DNA from: Flagellimonas sp947499585
Lineage (GTDB): Bacteria > Bacteroidota > Bacteroidia > Flavobacteriales > Flavobacteriaceae
NCBI RefSeq assembly: GCF_044596045.1
Contig: NZ_CP138995.1
Coordinates: 310,001 to 374,000 of the forward strand
DNA length: 64,000 bases
Direction of reading: 5' to 3'
Shown here: piece after piece, positions 8,901-17,054 of the stretch
How the letters are laid out: each line of letters starts with the position of its first letter
How positions within the stretch are numbered: position 1 is the first letter of the stretch
Translations under genes and position numbers: made by a program
The notes under the pieces: generated by a model
What the model saw: the letters and a program-made list of their open reading frames with translations, nothing else
Databases searched by the model: none
What the model was told of the DNA's origin: nothing

Positions 8901-10302
8901 AAATTGGGATGAAAACGATTAAAATAATGAGCTGTCCAAAAATAGCCGAGTTCATCATTTTTGAAGCTCCGGAAAATGTGATCTTATCTTTTAACTGTTG
9001 TCTCTCCTTTTTCGAAACAGCGTTGATCTCATCTTTTTTCTGCGTGATTTGAAAAGCAATGAATTCTACAATGATTACTGCGCCATCAATTATGATTCCA
9101 AAATCAATAGCACCTAAACTCATCAAGTTAGCATCCACTCCAAAGATGTACATTAAGGACAATGCAAAAAGCAAGCATAATGGAATAACCGATGCTACTA
9201 CCAGTCCAGAACGGAAATTACCTAAGAGCAATACCACGACAAAAATAACGATCAAACACCCTAGAATTAGGTTTTCGGTCACTGTAAAGGTTGTTTTGGC
9301 AATCAGCTCACTACGGTCAAGAAAAGCATTGATATAAACGCCTTCTGGTAATGATCTTGAGATTTCTTTAACCCGTTCTTTTACAGCTTCAATAACTTTC
9401 TTGGAATTTGCATCTTTGAGCATCATTACTTGCCCTAAAACCTTCTCTCCTTCTCCATTACCTGTAATCGCTCCAAAACGAGTGGCACTTCCAAAACCTA
9501 CTTTTGCAACATCTCTTATGTAAATAGGGATACCATCTTCGTTTTTAACAACGATGTTACTAATGTCGTCCAGGGATGAAACAAGGCCTTCGCCACGAAT
9601 AAAAAATGCTTGGTTCACCTTTTCAATATAACCACCGCCAGAAACGCTATTGTTCATTTCTAAGGCCGTAAAAACATCGTGCGCTGTGATATTCATCGCA
9701 TTTAGCTTTTCGGTATTAATAGCGACTTCATATTGTTTTAAGAAACCACCCCAAGTATTTACTTCAACAACTCCAGGAATACCTGAAAGTTGCCGTTTTA
9801 CAATCCAGTCTTGTATAGTTCTTAAATCTTCCGCATTGTAATGGTCTTTAAACTCTGGTTTTACATCAAGGATATATTGATAGATTTCTCCAAGTCCTGT
9901 GGTAATGGGGCCCATTTCTGGTGTACCAAAGCCCTCAGGGATTTTCTCTGACGCAGATTTTATTTTTTCGGCAATAAGCTGCCTTGGCAGAAAGGTTCCC
10001 ATCTCATCTTCAAAGACAATAGTAACAACTGATATCCCGAATTTAGAAATGGAACGAATCTCCTGTACACCAGGTAAATTGGCCATTTCTAATTCTACGG
10101 GATAGGTGATAAACTGCTCCATGTCCTGTGTGGAGAGGTTTCTAGACGTTGTGATAACCTGAACCTGATTGTTGGTTACATCTGGGACGGCACCAATGGG
10201 GATCTGAGATAAGGAATATAATCCGAATCCAATAATAAAGGTTGTGAATAAGAGAACAATAAACTTGTTCTTTATACTGAAATTAATAATGTATGATAGC
10301 AT
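5971..10302 (-). CDS. Heavy-metal RND pump fused to TolC-like outer membrane channel (CusA/CzcA-OMF)
   Basis: This 1443-residue protein combines two parts of a tripartite pump. Residues 1 to about 1040 are a complete heavy-metal-type RND transporter, with the first membrane helix, two large periplasmic loops, and membrane helices carrying the HME signature (DFGIIIDGAVIIVEF). After a Lys-rich stretch (PNKKKKTSNK) comes a hydrophobic segment ending in MNAKAQQ, which looks like an internal signal peptide. From about 1065 to the end is a TolC/OMF-type helical channel protein. The fusion is a known Bacteroidota arrangement. It transcribes with the adaptor downstream and a His-rich small protein upstream. 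The function is export of metal cations from the periplasm or cytoplasm. Confidence 0.9.
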   Translation of the reverse strand: MLSYIINFSIKNKFIVLLFTTFIIGFGLYSLSQIPIGAVPDVTNNQVQVITTSRNLSTQDMEQFITYPVELEMANLPGVQEIRSISKFGISVVTIVFEDEMGTFLPRQLIAEKIKSASEKIPEGFGTPEMGPITTGLGEIYQYILDVKPEFKDHYNAEDLRTIQDWIVKRQLSGIPGVVEVNTWGGFLKQYEVAINTEKLNAMNITAHDVFTALEMNNSVSGGGYIEKVNQAFFIRGEGLVSSLDDISNIVVKNEDGIPIYIRDVAKVGFGSATRFGAITGNGEGEKVLGQVMMLKDANSKKVIEAVKERVKEISRSLPEGVYINAFLDRSELIAKTTFTVTENLILGCLIVIFVVVLLLGNFRSGLVVASVIPLCLLFALSLMYIFGVDANLMSLGAIDFGIIIDGAVIIVEFIAFQITQKKDEINAVSKKERQQLKDKITFSGASKMMNSAIFGQLIILIVFIPILSLSGVEGKMFKPMALTFSFALIGAMLLCFTYVPVVASIFIKPSKATDKNISIRLMKWFNRVYEPVIHWALKSKKLVFGIAVALLVGSLYLYSTMGAEFVPTLDEGDFVIQPVLKTGTSLSNTIEITTEIEKILLKGFPEVKQVVTRIGAAEVPTDPMSMEESDVIIILKPKGEWTSASSKDELADKFKEALAIIPGMEVEFTQPIEMRFNELITGVRADIAIKIFGDDLEVLAKKGSEISALIKNVEGAADISVEKIAGLPEMSVKYNRAKIARYGLNIQELNDMILMGFAGKSAGVVFEGEKRFDLVVRLDKQKRKDIDNLKNLYVDLPSGGKIPLSELADISYKKGAAKISRDDTRRRIVVGINVRNRDLQSVVDDVQGLINTNIELPVGYTITYGGQFENLQSAKSRLMVAVPIALILIFVLLYFAFKSVKEALMIYSAIPLAAVGGVLLLWIRDLPFSISAGVGFIALFGIAVLNGIVLIEHFKELQKEGFESMEALIKQGTKDRLRAVLLTASAAALGFLPMAISTNAGAEVQRPLATVVIGGLITATLLTLVVLPVLYSYLNAPNKKKKTSNKATIAGLSVVALLFSMNAKAQQEPETLQKLISLAIENNAGLKASELQVEQSDALINSAFSFDKTQFYYGFDENNLALNNEPLRVFGIQQDFRFPTVYFSEKKVNQARYGVTSSSYHIQKKGIARKVTAAYYEYQIAREKEEVYKRLDSLYTNFSKVATRRFELGETNYLEKITAASKQKQINLKYTQAQKEVILAYGVLLKVIQVDEAIIIANEPSLKVTMNTIDINKSAEIAYYQNSISLLQAEHRFEKQKLLPDISLNYFQGTNSELNESLYGYQLGLKIPLLFGGESSRIKAARIAEGIAVAESSEYEILLNAKFNELKIELTQFQEALDYYENEGEILSGEILKTANSSFRNGEIDFYQYIQSLESAYEIKLSYLDKLNEYNQTIIAINYLTL

Positions 10303-10380
10303 TTTTTCATAATCTAATCAATGTGAAAAGCGCTAGGTCAATAATTTGACCAGGTGCTAAAATGAATACTTCTGATTACA

Positions 10381-10785
10381 TTATGAAAGTCGCGGCGGCT
10401 GAAAGAGGCCTTCGGTGTGAAGAGTGGACGAAAGTATTTGATAATAAAAATTAGCGGTGCTAAATTCTGAAAATTCAGGTGTTTTAAACTCCGTAATATA
10501 TGCGTTCAAAGTAAAATCCGTGAGGGAGGTGGCATGCGATTGATGTTGAAAAGGGAGCTGTTCATGGTCCTCCTTTTCTTCTTGATGTTCTTCATTATGG
10601 TCAGCTTTTAACTCTCCGTAATGCTTGGAAATAAAGATTAAAACATTATCTCCATATTGTTTGTTGTGAAATTGTGCATGTTCTATGAACTCATCAATTT
10701 GCACCAAATCATCAAAGTGCAGCCCAAAACTCTGTAACAGGATTATAAAAGATAGCGATATAGAAAATAGTTTGCTCACTATCAC
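10381..10785 (-). CDS. Exported His-rich small protein upstream of the metal efflux operon
   Basis: The 134-residue product has an N-terminal hydrophobic signal (about residues 5-22) and a central stretch very rich in His, Glu and Asp (about 60-85: HNEEHQEEKEDHEQ..FQHQSH). It carries no family domain I recognise. It lies 78 bp upstream of the pump gene on the same strand, probably in the same transcript. The His/Glu cluster and position suggest periplasmic metal binding or sensing for the efflux system. This is inference from context. Confidence 0.7.
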   Translation of the reverse strand: MIVSKLFSISLSFIILLQSFGLHFDDLVQIDEFIEHAQFHNKQYGDNVLIFISKHYGELKADHNEEHQEEKEDHEQLPFQHQSHATSLTDFTLNAYITEFKTPEFSEFSTANFYYQILSSTLHTEGLFQPPRLS

Positions 10786-10899
10786 AAAGTTAACAAAAAG
10801 GTAATAATGATTGGCTTATAAAATCTCGTAAAATGAACGATTTAAAGTACTCTGCCAATTTTCACCATTGGTTCTTTCAAATGGCCCTTTTATGGGATA

Positions 10900-11598
10900 T
10901 CAATTTTCTTCTTTTTGCCTCCAATATTCAAATTGTTGATTTAATAAGGTAACTGCTGGATTTCCACCATCTTCAATACCTTGAATGGCAAGTTTTAGAA
11001 TAGCGCCTTTTTCTGGTTTATAAATTGAAATAAAAGCGGATCTGGCAAACTGAGTGCCACATCTCTTATCCCCACCTACTTCCTCTCCGGCCTTTAAGGC
11101 TAACATTAGACGTTCTGCTAACGATTTGTCTCTATTACTATTGAAAGCCTCGTATGCTTTAGCAACTACTTTTTCCCCTACCAGTATATTACCCAATACA
11201 GCAAAATCATCTCCGATTTTTTCTCCATTCCAATCGGCGATAATGTTCCCTGAATATACTAAGGGAACTGTATTCTCCTCTAAAACCACCAAACCGTATT
11301 GTTGGTTTTCGGGGTCAAACTCATCACTTCTCATTGCGGTAAGGATTTGTTCAGGGGTCATGTTCTTCTCCATTAAACTTACTCCTTTCATTCGAGCAAA
11401 GTAACTACTGGCCGCTTGCACAACAATAGCTCCTTTACCTGGCACTATTGATGCAATACCAGAAACATCAAATGTACAAGAGGCGCCAACTATACCTATT
11501 TCTCCAGTTTTACGGTCAACGGCTATTATAGACCAAGTCGCATAGGTGTTTAGTGAAAAGAATACAATAAGAAATAATGAACAGAAAATCTTCATCAT
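10900..11598 (-). CDS. DUF1028 domain protein (Ntn-hydrolase-like), exported
   Basis: After a signal peptide (MKIFCSLFLIVFFSLNTYA) the protein begins with TWSIIAVDRKTGEIGIVGAS, typical of DUF1028. The rest of the domain follows (GKGAIVVQA, YGLVVLEEN, GKEVGGDKRCG-like segment GEEVGGDKRCGTQFARSA). DUF1028 has an Ntn-hydrolase-like fold. Its activity is not established, although some members occur with peptidase or amidase genes. The frame opens at 11637, but the ATG at 11598 gives a cleaner signal peptide and is preferred. The gene is monocistronic, with 442 bp of non-coding DNA upstream. Confidence 0.8.
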   Translation of the reverse strand: MMKIFCSLFLIVFFSLNTYATWSIIAVDRKTGEIGIVGASCTFDVSGIASIVPGKGAIVVQAASSYFARMKGVSLMEKNMTPEQILTAMRSDEFDPENQQYGLVVLEENTVPLVYSGNIIADWNGEKIGDDFAVLGNILVGEKVVAKAYEAFNSNRDKSLAERLMLALKAGEEVGGDKRCGTQFARSAFISIYKPEKGAILKLAIQGIEDGGNPAVTLLNQQFEYWRQKEEN

Positions 11599-11637
11599 TC
11601 GACTTTCTTGATTAGTGATAATATTTAAAGTTTTCAT

Positions 11638-12079
11638 AGGGCTTCATTTTGACTTTATTAAATTTCCTTTAATAAGGACAAAGAATTTTTAAAATGGTTA
11701 CACTTTTTATAAAATTTTCAACGTGATCTTGAATTGTTAGTAAATCAATTGAAGTCTACACAGGTCAATTTACCACCAACTTAGGAAGATGATCCATGAT
11801 TGCTGAGTTCAAATATTAATTTTCGAACAGTCCTATGAAACGTTCGTGGCCGTTGCAGAAGTGGTCTACGTACAAGAGATCGACCCAAGTAGGCTGTTTT
11901 TGCGACGGCTTTCCCTTTTCTCTTCTTGACTGTTCATTTTTTTAATCCAACATTTGTTTCAAAAAAACATATTTAAAAGTATTACTATTATATTATAATA
12001 GTTTAACTATTAATTATGAATAGTAATAGTATTAAATTGAATTAGATGATATAATTTCGCCATATACAATTTAAACAAC
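11638..12079. other. Intergenic stretch between divergent genes
   Basis: No complete gene is seen. Around 11827-11935 (plus strand) there is an open stretch of about 35 codons, richer in GC than its surroundings, ending in a stop. It may be the tail of a lost gene, but I do not recognise it. The right end (11975-12035) is very AT-rich and carries the ACTATT/AATAGT repeats listed separately. Confidence 0.5.
11980..12028. promoter_or_regulatory. ACTATT/AATAGT inverted repeats upstream of carbonic anhydrase
   Basis: TATTACTATT (11980-11989) and AATAGTAATA (12019-12028) are exact inverted repeats about 30 bp apart. Between them are two further near-palindromes (around 11984-12002 and 11999-12011) built from the same ACTATT/AATAGT unit. 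The cluster ends about 50 bp before the carbonic anhydrase start. It could be an operator array, or only low-complexity AT-rich promoter DNA. Confidence 0.35.
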
Positions 12080-12832
12080 ATGGTTATGAAAACAATTTGG
12101 AGTGCCACAAGTATTTTTTTAGCATTTGCTACATTGGGTTTTGCCCAGGTAAACGATAGTTTCGAAACTTCCAGTGAAACCATAGAAATCGATAGGAGCC
12201 GTATTTTAGTGGAAAGTGTATTGAGTAAAGAAGAGCAAGCTGCACTTACACCTCAAGATGTCTACAATAGTTTGGCCGCTGGTAACGAAAGGTTTGTACG
12301 GAGCGACCTAACGGCTAGGGACCATTCCATACAGATACGGGAAAGTGCAGCTGCCCAATACCCCAAAGCTATCGTACTTTCATGTGTTGATAGTCGAATC
12401 CCGGTAGAGGATGTATTCGATAAAGGAATAGGTGATATTTTCGTAGCACGTGTCGCAGGTAATTTCATCAATGATGATATTCTTGGAAGTATGGAATTTG
12501 CCACTAAGGTTGCAGGGGCAAAACTTATTCTGGTTATGGGACATGAAAATTGCGGGGCCATACATGCTGCCATTGATGGCGCTGAACTGGGACATATAAC
12601 CAAAATGCTCAAAAACATCCAACCGGCAATTTCAATATCTACTAATTCCAAAGGACAAAAATCATCCAAAAATAGATTGTTCGTTCACGAGGTTAGCGAG
12701 AACAATGTTCGCCATGCCATAGAAATGATAGTAAAGGAAAGTGATTTGTTAAGGACAATGTTGGAAAACGGTGAGATTGGCATAAAAGGAGCTGTATATG
12801 ATATGGATACTGGGGTAGTGAATTTTCTGTAA
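12080..12832 (+). CDS. Exported beta-class carbonic anhydrase
   Basis: This enzyme interconverts CO2 and bicarbonate. The 250-residue product has a signal peptide (cleavage likely after GFA, about residue 22) and a full beta-carbonic anhydrase domain. The zinc ligands and catalytic dyad are visible: Cys102, Asp104 and Arg106 (SCVDSR), then His155 and Cys158 (GHENCGA). The export signal places it in the periplasm, unlike the cytoplasmic housekeeping enzyme. ATGs at 12080 and 12086 are both possible; the second gives MKTIW. Repeats upstream may be regulatory. It is monocistronic, followed by an LRR protein gene 128 bp later. Confidence 0.9.
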   Translation: MVMKTIWSATSIFLAFATLGFAQVNDSFETSSETIEIDRSRILVESVLSKEEQAALTPQDVYNSLAAGNERFVRSDLTARDHSIQIRESAAAQYPKAIVLSCVDSRIPVEDVFDKGIGDIFVARVAGNFINDDILGSMEFATKVAGAKLILVMGHENCGAIHAAIDGAELGHITKMLKNIQPAISISTNSKGQKSSKNRLFVHEVSENNVRHAIEMIVKESDLLRTMLENGEIGIKGAVYDMDTGVVNFL

Positions 12833-12960
12833 CCCCAAAACTATACCAAAAGAAATTTATCAAGGGTTATAAGCTTGTTCAGATACCTATCAACAGTCTT
12901 ATAGTATTTGCTGGTCCTATATACGGGCGACCTTAATGTTAACTATTTAAATTATAACTT

Positions 12961-13611
12961 ATGACAAAGTATTCAACCCTATTTTTAATGGTTTTCGTTT
13001 TTTTCGCTAAAAATGCATTAGCCCAATCAACTTTAGATTCAATTCAATCAAAAAAGGATTATGTTAGTTTGGACGAAGCTCTAAAAAATCCTGAGAATGT
13101 CTATAGGATTGACTTGAGCAACCAAAATTTGCAAGTCGCAGACAGTATTTGGTCAAAATTCACGAATCTCCAGTATTTAAGTTTGAAAAACGACCACCTC
13201 AAAGAAATACCGGAGGGTATCGGTTATTTACAAAATCTAAAAGTGCTTGATTTGAGTGGAAATGATTTTAAAGTTTTACCCTCAACTTTCAGTAACTTGA
13301 TCAAGTTACAGGAGTTATTTTTAAATGATGAAAAGTACTTTAAGTTTAAAAAGAACATCCCCGTCCTAAGCACAATGCCAAATTTAAAATCGCTCCATAT
13401 TGAAAATGATGGCCTAAAATCATTGCCCAAAGACATTTATAGACTTAGCCATTTAGAGTCTTTGTACCTAAATGACAACAAATTCAGAGAAATACCAACA
13501 GAATTGAATGGATTGAAAAATTTACAGTTCCTAGATTTGCACGATAATAAATTCACTCTGCCGTCGCAAAATTTTCAAAACCAAAATTTTGGATACAAAA
13601 TTAGATTATAA
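12961..13611 (+). CDS. Exported leucine-rich repeat protein
   Basis: The 216-residue product has a signal peptide (cleavage likely after NALA, about residue 21) and then about six leucine-rich repeats of 23 residues (LQYLSLKNDHLKEIPEGIG, LKVLDLSGNDFKVLPSTF, LESLYLNDNKFREIPTEL, LQFLDLHDNKFTLPS). LRR proteins bind other proteins or glycans. No enzyme domain or sorting signal follows, so the role is unknown. The last repeat is cut short by the stop, and the decayed 838-bp gap begins right after, so the C-terminus may have been lost. Confidence 0.8.
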   Translation: MTKYSTLFLMVFVFFAKNALAQSTLDSIQSKKDYVSLDEALKNPENVYRIDLSNQNLQVADSIWSKFTNLQYLSLKNDHLKEIPEGIGYLQNLKVLDLSGNDFKVLPSTFSNLIKLQELFLNDEKYFKFKKNIPVLSTMPNLKSLHIENDGLKSLPKDIYRLSHLESLYLNDNKFREIPTELNGLKNLQFLDLHDNKFTLPSQNFQNQNFGYKIRL

Positions 13612-14449
13612 ATGATATGTTTATAAAGAGGCGCTGCAAGAGACCCACAGAATAGTATATAAATTCCAAGCTCTTGCAGAACTTATCGTTTAAAGTATCT
13701 TTTAAAGTATGAAATGGACATTTACTTGTTGTGACCTTTGATCTAGCTAGAGATTTAATTCGTCAAATAATTCCCGTATCGTGAAATTGAAAAGAACTGC
13801 CCTGAAGTGCGGCCATAGATGCATCCAACGAAAGAAAACTTTGATATTATATGAAAACCGATAGTTTTGAAACTTTACTTCAACACCTTCGATACTGAAT
13901 GGAGAATTCTAATTGACGAAACAAGTGCATTTGATCCCCCGTCAATTTAACATGTTAAAAAAATGTAGTTGTATTCTACATAATACTACTGAAAATCAGT
14001 TTGAACTTTCAATTAAATTCCGAATTCTTTAAAACCAATTGTATTTAGCACTGTAAAATTACATCCTCTTTTGGGACTCATAATTAGTCCTACAAAACCA
14101 AAAATTTTTAAGACTCCATAGATTTTCTAAACCGAATTCATTAAACGGCCGGTTTTGAGACTACTCGCTTATCCTTATATTAAAAAAAAGACGACACTTA
14201 ACAAGTTACTCAAATGGCCAAATTGATACAGGTTCTAAGTGCGGAACGGCCATGAATATTTACCATAATCGTTGACGCGCGGTAACAATCCGTTGTACAA
14301 AAAAGAATAAGTCTTCTAGCGATAGCTGAGGCCCGCTGAAATCGAAAAAGACAGGACAATATTTAGAAGCAATAGAAGCTTTTTATAAAGATTGGACTCC
14401 GTTTTGGATTACCATTCGAGACAAGTCTCTCCAAGGGCGGAATGTTCTG
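13612..14449. other. 838-bp gene-free stretch with decayed coding traces
   Basis: No intact gene, RNA or clean repeat is visible. Short open stretches look like former coding DNA. One at about 14345-14450 (plus) reads TGQYLEAIEAFYKDWTPFW and continues toward the end of the lactate dehydrogenase gene. One near 13850-13895 (plus) reads KTDSFETLLQHLR before a stop. One at about 14020-14110 (minus) is open for some 30 codons. None matches a family I can name. It lies at the 3' end of the fucose operon and may mark the edge of a past insertion or deletion. Confidence 0.45.
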
Positions 14450-15601
14450 TTACTGTTGTTTTTCTGCTAAATACTTTGGAAAATCTGATGTACTTTCACA
14501 ACTAATCTGCTCCATTATCTGTTGCAACTGTGTTTTAAGAATGGAGATGGTATGGTTGCCACCATTTTTGCCAAGAGCTGCCACGCCATACATAAACGAT
14601 CGACCCATAAAGGTAAATGCCGCCCCACTGGCCATACATCGTGCGATATCAGGCCCTGAACGGATACCGCTGTCCATCATCACGGTGATTTTATCACCAT
14701 AATTCTCTGCAATCCTTGTCAAGGGTCGAATGGATGATTCACCTGCATCCAATTGTCGACCCCCATGGTTTGAGACAATAATGCCATCAACCCCCAATTT
14801 AATCGCTTTTTCTGCATCACCTTCCGTGGCAACTCCTTTAAGCACCAATTTACCTTTCCAAAGATCTCTGATTGCAGCTATTTTATCAACATCCATACGT
14901 TTACTGAAGGTCCGGTCCATAAACTGACCGAGCTGCTTCAGATTGAGGTCTTTGGGCATATAGGGTTTGAGAACTTCAAAGTTAGGCTGACCATAACGCA
15001 ACGTATTAAAAGCCCATTGTGGTTTCCCCAATATTTGAAGAATATTGGCTACTGACATTTTGGGTGGCATGGAAAGGCCATTTTTAATTTCCTTGGGACG
15101 AAACCCAAATGTTGGTGTATCGCATAACAAAACCATAACCGGACAACCTGCAGCCTCCGCCCGTTTGATTAAGTCGTTACGTACCCGTTCTTCGGTTGGG
15201 TGGTATAATTGGAACCAAGCGTTACCCTCTGTTACTTCGGAGATTCGTTCAATGCTTGATGTAGTAACCGTACTAAGAATAAAGGGAATATTGTTTTCAA
15301 ATGCTGCTTTGGCCAATATTTCGGATGAATTGGGCCACATTAGTCCTTGAAGTCCTACAGGAGCAACCCCAAAAGGAGCATTGTAATTCTTTCCAAAGAG
15401 TTGAGTGGTTAAACTGGTGCCATTAAATTTTTCTAAATAACGCGGTAGTAATTCAACCTTTCTAATTTCAGTTGTGTTTTTTTTTAAGTTTATCTCTTCA
15501 TTACATCCACCATCCAAATACTCAAAAGCAAACCTAGGAATTCGTTTTTTAGCCCTATTCCTTAAGTCGTCAATGGTAGGATATTTAGTATTGTATTCCA
15601 A
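14450..15601 (-). CDS. lldD: FMN-dependent L-lactate dehydrogenase / alpha-hydroxy acid oxidizing protein
   Basis: The 383-residue protein belongs to the FMN alpha-hydroxy acid dehydrogenase family. Visible are the FMN-site sequence APFGVAPVGLQGLMWP (about 75-90), the flavin-contact lysine (LVLKGV, Lys255), catalytic His279 with Arg282 in SNHGGRQLD, and the phosphate-binding MDSGIRSG and GRSFMYG segments. It oxidises a 2-hydroxy acid to the 2-oxo acid. As the last gene of the fucose operon it most likely converts L-lactate, one of the two products of L-fuconate breakdown, to pyruvate and passes electrons to the respiratory chain. Substrate specificity within the family cannot be read from sequence with certainty. 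Confidence 0.85.
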   Translation of the reverse strand: MEYNTKYPTIDDLRNRAKKRIPRFAFEYLDGGCNEEINLKKNTTEIRKVELLPRYLEKFNGTSLTTQLFGKNYNAPFGVAPVGLQGLMWPNSSEILAKAAFENNIPFILSTVTTSSIERISEVTEGNAWFQLYHPTEERVRNDLIKRAEAAGCPVMVLLCDTPTFGFRPKEIKNGLSMPPKMSVANILQILGKPQWAFNTLRYGQPNFEVLKPYMPKDLNLKQLGQFMDRTFSKRMDVDKIAAIRDLWKGKLVLKGVATEGDAEKAIKLGVDGIIVSNHGGRQLDAGESSIRPLTRIAENYGDKITVMMDSGIRSGPDIARCMASGAAFTFMGRSFMYGVAALGKNGGNHTISILKTQLQQIMEQISCESTSDFPKYLAEKQQ

Positions 15602-15646
15602 ATCCTTATTTTTTTGATTCCAATAACTCGATCTATACTTTAAATG

Positions 15647-16648
15647 CTAAAACCGCAGTTTATAGTCTGAAATTTTTGCTGAATACTCATTTCCATACAC
15701 ACCCTTAGGTAATCCATCATCATAAGGAGATGGTGCAGTCCATTCACTTTTGACACCTTCAATGGCCAATGTTCCCTCAGGTTGCATATCAGCAAAGGCA
15801 TATAATGGATCTTTGTAAGTGGCCATATTAGGCAGCCATTTGTATTGCTCGTACATCTCTTTGGGATAGCGCTCAGTATTCTTATATTTATCTTCCATCC
15901 ATTGATATGACATGCTGTTGATTTCAACATAATCAATTCCATTTTGATGATGATGGAAATCTAAGTGATTATGGCCGTTCATACAGCAAATAATCTTTTC
16001 TTTATGGACTTCCATTATTTTCTGAAGGGTCAATCGGTTTTTTACACCCCACTGGTAATGCCACAAACTTTGATGCGAAAATACAATGGTCGGTAATTGG
16101 GTAGCTTCAAGATCTGCCTTAAACCATTCTATTTGTTCATTGTTAATGTAGGTTCTGTAATCACTGTTTACATAGAAATTCGATTTTTCATAATCAATAA
16201 ATTTTCCATCTTGATATAAAAAATTCGCATCAAGAACAATGAAGTGGTAATTATTAAAATCAAAAGAGTAATACGTTTTAGGCATGCCCCAGAAATCTAA
16301 CATTTCCTGCTTGGAATTTCTATCCATATCATGATTGCCTAAAACATGATATTTAGGCCCTTTAAAGGTTTCCCATATTTTTAGAAATTCTTGGTTTCTT
16401 GAATCCGCCATACAAAAATCACCCATTTGGATAATAAAATCGACTTGTCTATCAATAGCTTCGGAAATAAATTTCTGCAAGCGTGCATCAGCATCCGGCA
16501 TCAAATCTTTGTGTACATCGGCCACAATACCAAACCTAAGTGGTTTGTTATTCTCTTTAATTGATGGTTTAAATGATAAAAGCGTCGGCATTAGAAAAGA
16601 CCCGGCCGATGCTGGACCAATCAAGTTCATAAAATTTCTTCGCTTCAT
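15647..16648 (-). CDS. Calcineurin-like metallophosphoesterase with Tat-type signal
   Basis: The 333-residue product begins with a twin-arginine-like signal (KRRNFMNLIG) and has the metallophosphatase signature in order: GIVADVH, MGDF, LGNHDMD, FSHQSLWHYQ and MNGHNHLDFHHH, which bind two metal ions. It should be an exported phosphomono- or phosphodiesterase. It lies 45 bp upstream of the lactate dehydrogenase gene and 52 bp downstream of the mutarotase gene, inside the fucose operon. Its role there is unclear: removal of phosphate from glycans or sugar phosphates is possible, but this is inference. Confidence 0.82.
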   Translation of the reverse strand: MKRRNFMNLIGPASAGSFLMPTLLSFKPSIKENNKPLRFGIVADVHKDLMPDADARLQKFISEAIDRQVDFIIQMGDFCMADSRNQEFLKIWETFKGPKYHVLGNHDMDRNSKQEMLDFWGMPKTYYSFDFNNYHFIVLDANFLYQDGKFIDYEKSNFYVNSDYRTYINNEQIEWFKADLEATQLPTIVFSHQSLWHYQWGVKNRLTLQKIMEVHKEKIICCMNGHNHLDFHHHQNGIDYVEINSMSYQWMEDKYKNTERYPKEMYEQYKWLPNMATYKDPLYAFADMQPEGTLAIEGVKSEWTAPSPYDDGLPKGVYGNEYSAKISDYKLRF

Positions 16649-16700
16649 GTTTTAATTAATTCGGTTAATGTTATTTCATTAATCTTTATCACTTTATTTC

Positions 16701-17051
16701 TTATGCACCTGATTCTAATCGAAAAACCTCCTTCATTAACACCCATTTTTCGTTAGGCTTTGCCATTGGTAACGCTTTTTGATAGGTCCACATTAAATCT
16801 TCCCATTCTTTAACTTTTGGATTTTTTGAATCCATTTGTTGTTTTCTCTCAAAAGTAAAAGAAGAATCCACCTCCATAATCATAAACAGTCTATTCGCTA
16901 TTCTATAGATTTCCATGTTTTGGATTCCAGAATCTTTGATACTTTGTATTATTTCCGGCCAGACTTTTTTATGATGTTCTTCATATTCATGGATAAGATT
17001 ATCATCATCCACTAAATCCAAGGTCAAGCAGTATCTTTTTTTGTCTTTCAT
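16701..17051 (-). CDS. L-rhamnose mutarotase family protein, probable L-fucose mutarotase
   Basis: The 116-residue protein belongs to the small RhaM/DUF718 family (YCLTLDLVDDDNLIHEYEEHHKKVWPEI near the N-terminus, then MEIYRIANRLFMIMEVD and W..LM). These enzymes interconvert alpha and beta anomers of deoxy sugars. The histidine in HHKKVWPE is the expected catalytic region. Because the gene sits 3 bp after the fucose permease gene in a fucose operon, the substrate is probably L-fucose: the permease or dehydrogenase may need one anomer. It is not of the FucU family, so the call as fucose mutarotase rests on context. Confidence 0.8.
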   Translation of the reverse strand: MKDKKRYCLTLDLVDDDNLIHEYEEHHKKVWPEIIQSIKDSGIQNMEIYRIANRLFMIMEVDSSFTFERKQQMDSKNPKVKEWEDLMWTYQKALPMAKPNEKWVLMKEVFRLESGA

Positions 17052-17054
17052 TAG

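Noticed and set aside
14450..15450. Long open frames on the plus strand opposite the lactate dehydrogenase, SDR and glycosidase genes
   Set aside because: They are antisense to clearly conserved proteins, have no domain of their own and no start signals.
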